A DNA stretch of 64,000 nucleotides, taken from an uncultured Alphaproteobacteria bacterium (GTDB lineage: Bacteria > Pseudomonadota > Alphaproteobacteria > HIMB59 > GCA-002718135). The notes beneath the pieces were generated by a model. The model had not been told where the DNA came from. It worked only from the letters and a program-made list of their open reading frames with translations, and ran no database searches. Of the stretch, positions 27,442 to 39,439 are shown piece by piece. The stretch spans positions 574,414 through 638,413 of the forward strand of contig CACGZD010000001.1 in NCBI GenBank assembly GCA_902577425.1, given 5' to 3'. Every line of letters starts with the position of its first letter. The stretch's first letter is position 1. Made by a program: the position numbers and the translations under genes.

Positions 27442-28557
27442 ATGAAATTTACAGTTGAAAAAAGTAACTTATTTAAGTCTTTATCTCATGTTCAGAGTAT
27501 CGTAGAAAAAAAGAACACTCTTCCTATTTTATCGAACATTTTAATAGAAGCACAAAATAATTCTCTTATTCTATCTGCTACTGATATGGATATTTCTATA
27601 ACAGAAAAAATAAATTGTAATGTTATTGAAGAAGGATCTACTACTGTAACTGCTCATACTCTGTATGATATTATAAGAAAGTTACCAGAGTCTAGTGAAG
27701 TTGAAATTATATCAAATGATGGAAAAATTATGACTTTAAGAGCTGGAAAATCAAAATTTTCTCTTAGCTGTCTTTTAAAAGATGATTTTCCAATAATAGA
27801 AATAGGGGATTTAGAAAATGAAATTAGCATTGAGTCATTAATACTTTTTAAATTAATTGATAAAACTCGTTTTGCCGTATCTAATGAAGAAACAAGATAT
27901 TTTTTAAATGGAATTTATTTTCATAAAATAGAGAATGATAATAAAAATTATCTATCTTTAGTAGCTACTGATGGACATAGATTAGCAAAATTTGATTACG
28001 AATATAATGATTTAATTAAAGATATACCTGGAGTTATAATTCCAAAAAAAACAGTTAATGAATTATACAAATTGCTATCTGATTTTGAGGGCTTAGTTAA
28101 GATAAATGTAAACTCTAACAAGATTATTTTTTTTGTGGGAGAATCTATTTTAATTTCTAAATTAATAGATGGTAATTTTCCAGATTATAAAAGAGTCATT
28201 CCTAAAGAAAATAAGAACACCCTGAAAGTAGATAGGCAATCTTTTAGTTTAGCGGTGGATCGGGTTAGTACAATTACTACTGATAAACTTCCTATAATAA
28301 AATTTAAGATTATGAATAATATAGTTAATCTTTCTTCCGTAAATAATGAAAATGGTACTGCTACTGAAGATATAAATGTTAATTATGCTGGTGATGAAAT
28401 GGAGATAGGTTTTAATTCAAAATATATATTAGAAATGGTGAATAATTTGGAGGACGAAATAATTATTTTAGATTTCAAAGATTCCGCTTCACCTGTAATA
28501 GCAAAAGAAGCATCTAATCCAAATTTAATTTACGTGTTAATGCCAATGAGAGTTTAA
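27442..28557 (+). CDS. dnaN: DNA polymerase III beta subunit (sliding clamp)
   Basis: Ring-shaped processivity clamp for DNA polymerase III (371 residues). It begins MKFTVEKSNLFKSL, has the family segments LPILSNILIEA and TDGHRLAKF, and ends in the typical YVLMPMRV. Three repeats of the clamp fold are expected from the normal length. It follows dnaA by 25 bases and precedes recF by five. Confidence 0.97.
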   Translation: MKFTVEKSNLFKSLSHVQSIVEKKNTLPILSNILIEAQNNSLILSATDMDISITEKINCNVIEEGSTTVTAHTLYDIIRKLPESSEVEIISNDGKIMTLRAGKSKFSLSCLLKDDFPIIEIGDLENEISIESLILFKLIDKTRFAVSNEETRYFLNGIYFHKIENDNKNYLSLVATDGHRLAKFDYEYNDLIKDIPGVIIPKKTVNELYKLLSDFEGLVKINVNSNKIIFFVGESILISKLIDGNFPDYKRVIPKENKNTLKVDRQSFSLAVDRVSTITTDKLPIIKFKIMNNIVNLSSVNNENGTATEDINVNYAGDEMEIGFNSKYILEMVNNLEDEIIILDFKDSASPVIAKEASNPNLIYVLMPMRV

Positions 28558-28562
28558 TTTTT

Positions 28563-32128
<3,566 letters not shown>

Positions 32129-32148
32129 TAATATTTGTGATTTAAGTA

Positions 32149-33384
32149 ATGGATTCATTTACAAATAATATTCTATTATCTAATCTTACAAGAATTAGAT
32201 GGGTAGCAATTTTCGGTCAATTCTTAGCAATAATTTTTGTATTTTATTATTTAAATATTGAAATTCCTATTTATTTTTGTTTATTAGTTATTTTAATATC
32301 AGTTTTAATCAATAGTTATAGTGCTCTAAATATTAAAGTTGACAAATATTTATCAGATAAACAAGCATTTGGTTTTTTAATTTATGATACTATTCAGTTA
32401 AGTATATTATTATATCTTACAGGAGGAATATATAATCCTTTTTCATTACTTTTGATTGCACCTTTGATTATTTCAGCTTCATATTTGCCAATTTTTTATT
32501 CAATATGTTTGTTATTATTATCTTTGTTAAATGTAATTGTAATTAGTAAATTTTTTATTCCAATACAGTGGAATCAATTATTTGAAGTTCCTCTATATTT
32601 TACATATGGTTTAACTATTGCACTAGTTATATCTTTAGTTTTTATTTTTATTTATGTTTATCTTTTTGCAAGTTCATCTAGGAAATTATCTACAGCATTA
32701 TCGGAAACTCAATCAGCATTATCTGATCAAAAAAAAATATCTGAGATAGGATCTTTAAGTGCAGCTGCAGCACATGAGTTAAGCACTCCTTTAAATACAA
32801 TTTTTTTAATTTTAAATGATTTAAAAGAAAATAAATTTATTTTAAATAATTCATCAATTGCTAAAGAAATTGGTCTTTTAAAGTCTGAAGCTGAGAGATG
32901 TAAAAAAATATTATTAACTTTATCAAAAAATCCTGAAAATCTTAAAGATGATTTTTTAGATAAGACTAAAATTTCTAATATAATAAAGCTAAATTTTGAT
33001 AAATTTAATTCTAAAAATATAAAATTAAATTTAGATATGCAGGATAAAAATGAAGAACCTTTAATACAAATTAAAGATGAATTAATATATTGTTTTGGTA
33101 ATATTGTTCAGAATGCTATTCAACATGCCAGAAAAATTATTAATGTAAAAATAAAATGGGATATTAAAGAATTTTTAATAACTATTGAAGATGATGGAAT
33201 AGGTTTTAAAAATGATATTTTAGAAAAAGTTGGACAACCATATATATCAAAAAAGAAAAATGGTATGGGGCTTGGTATATTTATTGCAAAAAACTTAATT
33301 GAAAATATGGGGGGTTCAATTGCATTTAGTAATAACAAAAATAAAGGAGCAAAGGTTGAAATAAAAATATTTCGTGTTACTTGA
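32149..33384 (+). CDS. regB: RegB/PrrB/ActS-type redox sensor histidine kinase
   Basis: Membrane histidine kinase (411 residues) with about six helices in the first 180 residues. The quinone-site motif of RegB is present as GGIYNPFSLL. The H-box is AAAAHELSTPLNTI with His209, and the redox-active cysteine position is conserved as EAERCKKIL (Cys251). N and G boxes of the ATPase domain follow (GNIVQNAIQHA, EDDGIGF, GMGLGIFIAKNLIENMGG). RegB controls respiratory and redox genes by sensing the quinone pool. It overlaps or abuts regA, its partner. Confidence 0.93.
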   Translation: MDSFTNNILLSNLTRIRWVAIFGQFLAIIFVFYYLNIEIPIYFCLLVILISVLINSYSALNIKVDKYLSDKQAFGFLIYDTIQLSILLYLTGGIYNPFSLLLIAPLIISASYLPIFYSICLLLLSLLNVIVISKFFIPIQWNQLFEVPLYFTYGLTIALVISLVFIFIYVYLFASSSRKLSTALSETQSALSDQKKISEIGSLSAAAAHELSTPLNTIFLILNDLKENKFILNNSSIAKEIGLLKSEAERCKKILLTLSKNPENLKDDFLDKTKISNIIKLNFDKFNSKNIKLNLDMQDKNEEPLIQIKDELIYCFGNIVQNAIQHARKIINVKIKWDIKEFLITIEDDGIGFKNDILEKVGQPYISKKKNGMGLGIFIAKNLIENMGGSIAFSNNKNKGAKVEIKIFRVT

Positions 33385-33389
33385 TTTAT

Positions 33390-33917
33390 ATGAATAAAGA
33401 TTTATTAATAGTTGATGATGATCTTCCTTTTAGGGACAGATTAAGTAGATCAATGGAAAAAAAAGGTTTTGAAGTTGAATCTTATTCTAATTATGCCTCT
33501 TCAATGAAAAGAGTTAAAGAGAAAAAATTTAACTTTGCAATTGTAGATATGAGATTAGGTGATGGCTCAGGTTTAGAATTAATAAAATTAATAAATTCAA
33601 TTAGCCCGGAAACAAGATCTTTATTACTTACTGGCTATGGCAACATAGCTACTGCTGTGGCAGCCATAAAATCTGGAGCTATTGATTATTTGCCCAAACC
33701 AGCAGAAATCAATCAAATATATGATGCATTAATTTCCTCAGAAGATACCTTGCCACCTCCACCCTCAAATATTATGACAGCTGATAGAGTGAGATGGGAA
33801 CATATTCAAAGAGTTTTTATACAATGTAACAGAAATGTTTCTGAGACTGCTAGAAAATTAAGAATGCATAGAAGAACTCTACAAAGAATTTTAAATAAAC
33901 ATGCTCCAAAGGAATAA
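33390..33917 (+). CDS. regA: RegA/PrrA/ActR-type response regulator
   Basis: Receiver plus Fis-type helix-turn-helix regulator. I chose the ATG giving MNKDLLIVDDD over the TTG three codons upstream, which would overlap the regB stop. The product is 175 residues. The phosphoacceptor is Asp53 (IVDMRLGDGSG) and the switch Lys is in YLPKPA. The linker carries the proline run LPPPPSN and the DNA-binding helix reads RNVSETARKLRMHRRTLQRIL, almost invariant in the RegA family. It should act on respiratory or redox genes elsewhere. Confidence 0.95.
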   Translation: MNKDLLIVDDDLPFRDRLSRSMEKKGFEVESYSNYASSMKRVKEKKFNFAIVDMRLGDGSGLELIKLINSISPETRSLLLTGYGNIATAVAAIKSGAIDYLPKPAEINQIYDALISSEDTLPPPPSNIMTADRVRWEHIQRVFIQCNRNVSETARKLRMHRRTLQRILNKHAPKE

Positions 33918-33926
33918 GAATTGTAA

Positions 33927-34007
33927 TTATCTATAATCGTCCCAGCATATAATGAAGAAGAGTTGATATTTTTCAGCTTATCAAAACCAATTGAAGCATT
34001 TAGGTAA
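33927..34007 (+). pseudogene. Relic of a family 2 glycosyltransferase N-terminus
   Basis: One frame reads LSIIVPAYNEEELIFFS and then reaches a stop after 26 codons. The first dozen residues match the very start of GT2 enzymes (xSIIVPAYNEE), but a stop codon lies just before and no start codon is available. The rest of the enzyme is missing. This is best read as the remnant of a deleted sugar transferase next to the O-antigen ligase-like gene. The motif is short, so chance cannot be excluded. Confidence 0.5.
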
Positions 34008-34020
34008 GAAAATTAGTTTT

Positions 34021-35382
34021 TTAATTAGTGTTATTAAACTCAGATTTTTTAGTTGAAGAAAATTCACATAAGGCCATGGTAAGGCCAATAAGAAAAGATA
34101 TAAAAATCATATTCCAATTTTTCAAAAAACTTCCAGTAGACATTATAGGCCAAAATATAGTTAAAATGATTACAAAACCAAAAATTTTAATATTATAATT
34201 TTTTGTCAAAAGTATTTTATAAAAAATCGAACAAACTAAGTTTATGAATAATAATAGGCCTATGATTCCTGTTTCAACTAGTGCTTGTATATATAAATTA
34301 TGGGGATGTGAAGTGCATCCAAAGTCTTTAGAATATTTTAAATATTTGTCTTCAGTTTTGCAGACCAAATTAAAATTATTAAGACCAATACCAGTTATGG
34401 GATAATCGGTCCATATTTTAAGAGAAGTAAGATATATACTCCCATATGCAGAGTCTTTAAAATTAAATAAAACATCTGTAAATTTTGGTTGTCTCCTTAC
34501 TTCTTTGTAACATATCTCATTTGCATTTTCTGGACATGGAAATGCTTTTTTGATCAAAAGACCTTCATGTTTTGCTGAAGAATTTATAATTGTATAATTA
34601 TTATAATGTGGATGAAAAAAAGTATTTAAAAAAATAAAACCAAAACTAATTATAATTATATTAAAAAAATATACTTTGTTATTCTTAATAAATAAAATAA
34701 CAATTGCAAAAGCAAATAAAGCTATTGATATGGCCATTCTTTCACCTGTAAAATATATAGTAGAAAGACTTAAAGTTAATACAAAAAATAAAATAATTTT
34801 GTTGTTAATTTTTTTCTTAAAACTTTGATCAATAAAAAAAATTAATAATATTAAAAAATAAAATCTTGCTAAGTAAGCCCCAGGAATTAAATCTTTAAAT
34901 GGACCACTTAATCTACCATCTAAACCTTCAGGATTAATTCCAAATATATCTCCCTTAAAGCCTAAAGCAGAGTCATAATTATAGAATTGAAAAAGTGTGT
35001 CTAAAGTTACAAATGAAAAAATTGATAGAGAAACATAAAATAACAATTTTAGAAATTTAATATTTATTTCAGAAAAAATAAAATAAATAGCAATAGTAAA
35101 AATTATAAATCTAATAAAAATTATTCCATCAGAAAATGAAGTTATTTGATTATAAGCAAAAAAACTAATTATTAGAAACCATAACCAAAGAGTAATAAAA
35201 CTTATAATCCAATAACTATTAATTATTTTTTTAAAATTTTTTTTAATTTTAAACAATAAAAAATAAATGCTTAATAAAACTGCAGTAATGTCTGGCAATG
35301 CAGGACCAGTAATTAATAACAAAGGAAATATTATTATGATAAATTTTTCTATGTTAGAATTTTGGTAAAATTTATTAATCAT
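34021..35382 (-). CDS. O-antigen ligase/Wzy-like membrane protein
   Basis: Polytopic inner-membrane protein of 453 residues with about ten to twelve hydrophobic helices. A large periplasmic loop lies in the second half, and the Wzy_C/WaaL signature HPHNLYIQALVETGIIGLLL follows. The family joins or polymerises surface glycans on lipid carriers; ligase and polymerase cannot be told apart from sequence. It overlaps the ABC ATPase gene by four bases. The nearby glycosyltransferase relic and the lpt/kdsD genes at the far end of the window fit a surface-polysaccharide role. Confidence 0.8.
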   Translation of the reverse strand: MINKFYQNSNIEKFIIIIFPLLLITGPALPDITAVLLSIYFLLFKIKKNFKKIINSYWIISFITLWLWFLIISFFAYNQITSFSDGIIFIRFIIFTIAIYFIFSEINIKFLKLLFYVSLSIFSFVTLDTLFQFYNYDSALGFKGDIFGINPEGLDGRLSGPFKDLIPGAYLARFYFLILLIFFIDQSFKKKINNKIILFFVLTLSLSTIYFTGERMAISIALFAFAIVILFIKNNKVYFFNIIIISFGFIFLNTFFHPHYNNYTIINSSAKHEGLLIKKAFPCPENANEICYKEVRRQPKFTDVLFNFKDSAYGSIYLTSLKIWTDYPITGIGLNNFNLVCKTEDKYLKYSKDFGCTSHPHNLYIQALVETGIIGLLLFINLVCSIFYKILLTKNYNIKIFGFVIILTIFWPIMSTGSFLKNWNMIFISFLIGLTMALCEFSSTKKSEFNNTN

Positions 35383-36305
35383 TCATTTTTTATTAAATCA
35401 ATAAATATATCTTCAAGATCATTTTCATATGTATCAATTTCCTTAAAAGTAATATTATTTTCGTTTAAAATATTTATAATTATCTTTAGATCAACTTTAT
35501 TTTTTTCATAAGATAAAGTTAATATATTATTTTTTATAGAACCTTCATAGTCTTCAAGCTTGTTGGGCATCGCATAATCTTTATCTAAAATAAATCTAAC
35601 TGTTTTTTTTCCTACTAAATTTAACAAATTAATTTTTGTATCACTTTTTATAATTTTTCCTTTATTTAATATTGTAATATAATCACATAACTCTTGAGCC
35701 TCCTCTATGTAGTGAGTAGTTAAACATATTGTCATACCATTTTTATTAAGCTTTCTTATATAGTGCCATAAATTTCTTCTTAATTCGACATCTACACCTG
35801 CTGTAGGTTCATCAAGTATAAGTACATCAGGATTATGTACTAGAGCCTTTGCTATAAGTAGACGTCTTCTCATTCCTCCAGACAAAGTTCTTGCATAAGA
35901 ATTTTTTTGTTCTGCAAGTCCTAAATTAAATAAAATTTCTTCACTCTTTCTATTTTTTTTTGCGACACCATATAGCCCACCTTGTAATTCCAATAATTCT
36001 ATTGGAGTAAAAAAAGGATCGATATTAAGTTCTTGTGGAACAATACCAATTTTAGTTCTTGATAATTTTGAATGTTTATCAATATCGATTCCACATATTT
36101 TAATTGATCCTGAAGTTTTTAATACTAGTCCACCAAGCATATTAATAAAAGTTGATTTTCCAGCCCCATTTGGTCCTAATAGTCCATATATTGAACCTTT
36201 TTTTATATTTATATTAAAATTATTAAGAGCTTCTATTTTCTTATTTTTCTTTTTATAGATTTTATTAACTTTAATTGCTTCAATAGAGAATTTGTAATCA
36301 GACAT
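35379..36305 (-). CDS. ABC-2-type transporter ATP-binding protein
   Basis: ABC ATPase of 308 residues. Walker A is GLLGPNGAGKST, the signature is LSGGMRRRLLIAKAL, Walker B is DVLILDEPTAGVD and the switch His is in LTTHYIEEAQ. The C-terminal extension of about 80 residues resembles YadG/CcmA/NodI-type exporters. The cognate ABC-2 permease is not adjacent; the next gene is the O-antigen ligase-like protein. It is divergent from polA with a 33-base gap. Substrate unknown. Confidence 0.88.
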   Translation of the reverse strand: MSDYKFSIEAIKVNKIYKKKNKKIEALNNFNINIKKGSIYGLLGPNGAGKSTFINMLGGLVLKTSGSIKICGIDIDKHSKLSRTKIGIVPQELNIDPFFTPIELLELQGGLYGVAKKNRKSEEILFNLGLAEQKNSYARTLSGGMRRRLLIAKALVHNPDVLILDEPTAGVDVELRRNLWHYIRKLNKNGMTICLTTHYIEEAQELCDYITILNKGKIIKSDTKINLLNLVGKKTVRFILDKDYAMPNKLEDYEGSIKNNILTLSYEKNKVDLKIIINILNENNITFKEIDTYENDLEDIFIDLIKNE

Positions 36306-36338
36306 AATATAAAATATATTCTATATACTTTTTATAAA

Positions 36339-39086
36339 ATGAAAAAAGAAAATAGATTAATATTAATAGATGGGTCTGCTTATATATTCAGAGCATATTA
36401 TGCTTTACCACCAATGAACAGAAAGGATGGAACACCTGTAAATGCAGTATTTGGTTTTACCAATATGTTAGTTAAATTAATTGAAGATTATAGAGAAGAA
36501 AAATTAATTGTAATTTTTGATGCAGCTAGAGAAAACTTTAGAAACAAAATATTTCCTGAATATAAAGCTAATAGAGGAGAGACACCTGAAGATCTAATAC
36601 CTCAATTTGATTTAATTAAACAATGCGTAGAAGCTTTCAAAATACCACAACTAGAAATAGAAGGTTTTGAAGCAGATGATATTATTGGTTCTTATTCTAA
36701 CCTAGCTAGTAAGTTAAAAATTTCTTCACTTATTGTTTCGTCTGATAAAGATTTAATGCAACTAGTAAATGAAAAAGTAGAAATGCTTGATCCTATGAAA
36801 AATAAAAAAATAGGCATCCCAGAAGTAATTGAAAAATTTGGAGTAGAACCAAAAAAGGTTATACAAATACAAGCTTTAACTGGAGATAAAGTAGATAATA
36901 TTCCAGGGGCCCCAGGTATTGGTCCCAAAACTGCTTTAGAATTAATAAAAGAATTTGGTGATATTGAAAATTTGATAAAGAATGTTAATAAAATCAAGCA
37001 AGAGAAAAGAAAAAATATTATTAAAGATTCCCAGCACGATATTAGAGTTAGTTTAAAGCTTGTAAGTTTAGATAAAGAAATTGACCTTCCGCTTTCTATT
37101 CAAGATATAAAACCATTTGTTGAAATAGAAGATAATCAAAATTCAATAAATAATTTTTTACAAGAACAAGGGTTTAGAGCTATAGAACAACGACTAAAAA
37201 ACAATTCATTTATCAATATTTCAAAAAAAAATTCGAATAATAAAAATAAAAATAAACTTTCCACATATGTTCTTATCAACAATATTGATGAATTAAAAAA
37301 AATAATTGAAGAAATTAGAATTAAAGGTTTGGTTGCTATTGATACAGAAACTAATTCTTTAAATTTAGAACAGGCTAATTTAGTGGGTATTTCTTTATCA
37401 TTCAATGAAGATAAAGGATTTTATATACCAATTAATCACAAAGATACTGAGAGCGGGAAAAGATTAAAAGAACAATTAGAAGAAAAAAAAGTTTTAGAGC
37501 AAATTAGACCAATATGTGCTGACTCTTCAATTTTAAAAATTGGTCAGAATTTAAAATATGATATTCGTCTATTAAAAAAATATAATGTTACCTTTAATTC
37601 CATCGATGATACTATGCTTTTATCCTATGCTCTTGATAATGGATTAACAAGACATGGCATGGATGACTTGTCTTACAGACATTTAAATCACGAAACAATA
37701 AAATATAAAGATTTGGTTGGCACTGGAAAAAAACAAATTACATTTGATTATGTTTCTATAGATCAAGCAACTAAATATGCTGCAGAAGATGCTCTTATTA
37801 CTCTTAAGCTTTACAATATTTTAAAGCCAAGACTGATTAAAGAAAAAATTTCCTATATTTATGAAAAAATTGATAAACCTTTAATTGATGTTTTGTCTTT
37901 AATGGAAGAAAAAGGAATTAAAGTAGATTTAAAATATCTTGAAAAACTGAGTAAAGAATTTTTAAATGAGTCTAATAAAATTGAAAAATTAATTTTCAAA
38001 ATTACAGGTAAAGAATTTAATATAGGTTCTCCAAAACAACTAGGTGAAATTTTATTTTTAGAAATGAATATTAAAGGAGGCAAGAAAACTAAAACAGGAA
38101 CTTATTCAACAGACTTTGGAATCCTTGAGGATTTATCCTCTCAAGGTCATGAAATAGCAAAACTTGTTTTGGAGTGGAGAGAAGTATCAAAATTACGTTC
38201 AACATATACTGATTCTTTACAAGAACAAATTGATGCGAATACTAAACGAGTGCACACTTCTTATGCTACAGCAACTACTCTTACTGGTAGATTGAGTTCT
38301 AATGATCCTAATTTACAAAATATTCCTATAAGAACCAATAAAGGGAAGCAGATACGCCATGCATTTATAGCAGAAGCAAAAAAACAGTTAATTAGTTTTG
38401 ATTATTCCCAAATTGAATTAAGATTAGCAGCAGAAATATCAGGAGATGAAAACTTTATAAAATCTTTTATTAATAATGAAGATATTCATTCATCAACAGC
38501 AAAAGAAATTTTTAATTTAAATGGCACTGAACTTTCATCTGAACATAGAAGGAAAGCAAAAGCAATTAATTTTGGAATACTATATGGCATAAGCCCATAT
38601 GGTCTAGCTAAACAACTTAAAATTACTAATTCTGAAGCTAAATTATATATTGAAAACTATTTTCAAAAATATCCCAAAATTAAAGAATATATGAATTATC
38701 AAATACAGTTTGCTAAATCTTCTAATTTTGTTTCTACAATTTTTGGAAGACGCTGTAATATTAAAGGAATTAATGACAAAAATTTTAATGTTCGTGGATT
38801 TGCTGAAAGACAAGCTATTAATGCTCCAATCCAAGGAAGTGCAGCTGATATTATCAAATTAGCTATGATTGAAATTCATAATAATATTTTATCTGGGCAA
38901 ATAAATGCAAAGATGCTCTTACAAGTCCATGATGAATTAATATTTGAAGTAAATAAAAATGAAATTAATGAAGTTACAGAAAAAATTAAAAAAATTATGG
39001 AGTTATCACATTTGAAATATAATGATTTTAAAGTTCCTTTGATAGTTGATTATGGTGTTGGAAATACATGGGGAGAATCTCACTAA
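36339..39086 (+). CDS. polA: DNA polymerase I
   Basis: Repair and Okazaki-fragment polymerase (915 residues). The 5'-3' exonuclease domain covers about 1-290 (IDGSAYIFRAYYA, EGFEADDIIGS, GDKVDNIPGAPGIGPKTA). The proofreading 3'-5' exonuclease appears intact: IDTETN (Asp335, Glu337), NLKYD and YAAEDA. The polymerase domain has motif A SFDYSQIELR, motif B RRKAKAINFGILYGIS and motif C LQVHDELIF. All three activities should be present. Confidence 0.98.
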   Translation: MKKENRLILIDGSAYIFRAYYALPPMNRKDGTPVNAVFGFTNMLVKLIEDYREEKLIVIFDAARENFRNKIFPEYKANRGETPEDLIPQFDLIKQCVEAFKIPQLEIEGFEADDIIGSYSNLASKLKISSLIVSSDKDLMQLVNEKVEMLDPMKNKKIGIPEVIEKFGVEPKKVIQIQALTGDKVDNIPGAPGIGPKTALELIKEFGDIENLIKNVNKIKQEKRKNIIKDSQHDIRVSLKLVSLDKEIDLPLSIQDIKPFVEIEDNQNSINNFLQEQGFRAIEQRLKNNSFINISKKNSNNKNKNKLSTYVLINNIDELKKIIEEIRIKGLVAIDTETNSLNLEQANLVGISLSFNEDKGFYIPINHKDTESGKRLKEQLEEKKVLEQIRPICADSSILKIGQNLKYDIRLLKKYNVTFNSIDDTMLLSYALDNGLTRHGMDDLSYRHLNHETIKYKDLVGTGKKQITFDYVSIDQATKYAAEDALITLKLYNILKPRLIKEKISYIYEKIDKPLIDVLSLMEEKGIKVDLKYLEKLSKEFLNESNKIEKLIFKITGKEFNIGSPKQLGEILFLEMNIKGGKKTKTGTYSTDFGILEDLSSQGHEIAKLVLEWREVSKLRSTYTDSLQEQIDANTKRVHTSYATATTLTGRLSSNDPNLQNIPIRTNKGKQIRHAFIAEAKKQLISFDYSQIELRLAAEISGDENFIKSFINNEDIHSSTAKEIFNLNGTELSSEHRRKAKAINFGILYGISPYGLAKQLKITNSEAKLYIENYFQKYPKIKEYMNYQIQFAKSSNFVSTIFGRRCNIKGINDKNFNVRGFAERQAINAPIQGSAADIIKLAMIEIHNNILSGQINAKMLLQVHDELIFEVNKNEINEVTEKIKKIMELSHLKYNDFKVPLIVDYGVGNTWGESH

Positions 39087-39203
39087 GTGAGTAAGAAAAA
39101 AAAACAAAATCCCATCGCAAAAGATTTGAGAAGTCCTAAATATAAACAAAGAACTATAAAAAGTAAAAAAATTTATAATAGAAAGAAAAAAAATACTACC
39201 TAA
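39087..39203 (+). CDS. Small basic ORF, possibly ArfA-like ribosome rescue factor
   Basis: A 38-residue frame starts with GTG directly after the polA TAA and ends inside the last codons of the convergent glutaredoxin gene. It encodes a very basic peptide. Its core NPIAKDLRSPKYKQR followed by a lysine-rich IYNRKKK tail resembles, from memory, the E. coli ArfA stretch NAIEALLHDPLFRQRV...KKGKGSYMRKG: Asn, Leu, Ser/Asp-Pro, aromatic, Arg/Lys-Gln-Arg, Lys-Lys, Tyr-x-Arg-Lys in the same order. ArfA rescues stalled ribosomes with RF2. The coding frame is plausible; the family link is a hypothesis from a short motif. Confidence 0.5.
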   Translation: MSKKKKQNPIAKDLRSPKYKQRTIKSKKIYNRKKKNTT

Positions 39204-39439
39204 AAATCTTCATCAAAAGAATTTTGATCTAACCATTTTTTTAATTCAAAGTAGCCCCCAATGTGTTTTTGATTTATTATAATTTGAGGAAATGTTCTTG
39301 CATTTGGAAATTTTTTAAAAAAATCATTCCTATTGTAGTCTTTATCTAACATATGAATTTTGGGATTGTGTTTCTGCAAGCGCACTTTAGCTTTATCACA
39401 AAAAACACAATTTGATTTAGAATAAATTTCTACTTCCAT
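39200..39439 (-). CDS. grxC: Glutaredoxin, likely electron donor for ribonucleotide reductase
   Basis: Small thiol-disulfide oxidoreductase (79 residues) with the dithiol site Cys11-Val-Phe-Cys14 and the glutathione-binding segments TFPQIIINQKHIGGYFEL. Its ATG overlaps the nrdB stop by one base, and it follows nrdA-nrdB in the same orientation, so it probably reduces class I ribonucleotide reductase with glutathione. The subtype (GrxA or GrxC) is not certain. Confidence 0.9.
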   Translation of the reverse strand: MEVEIYSKSNCVFCDKAKVRLQKHNPKIHMLDKDYNRNDFFKKFPNARTFPQIIINQKHIGGYFELKKWLDQNSFDEDF

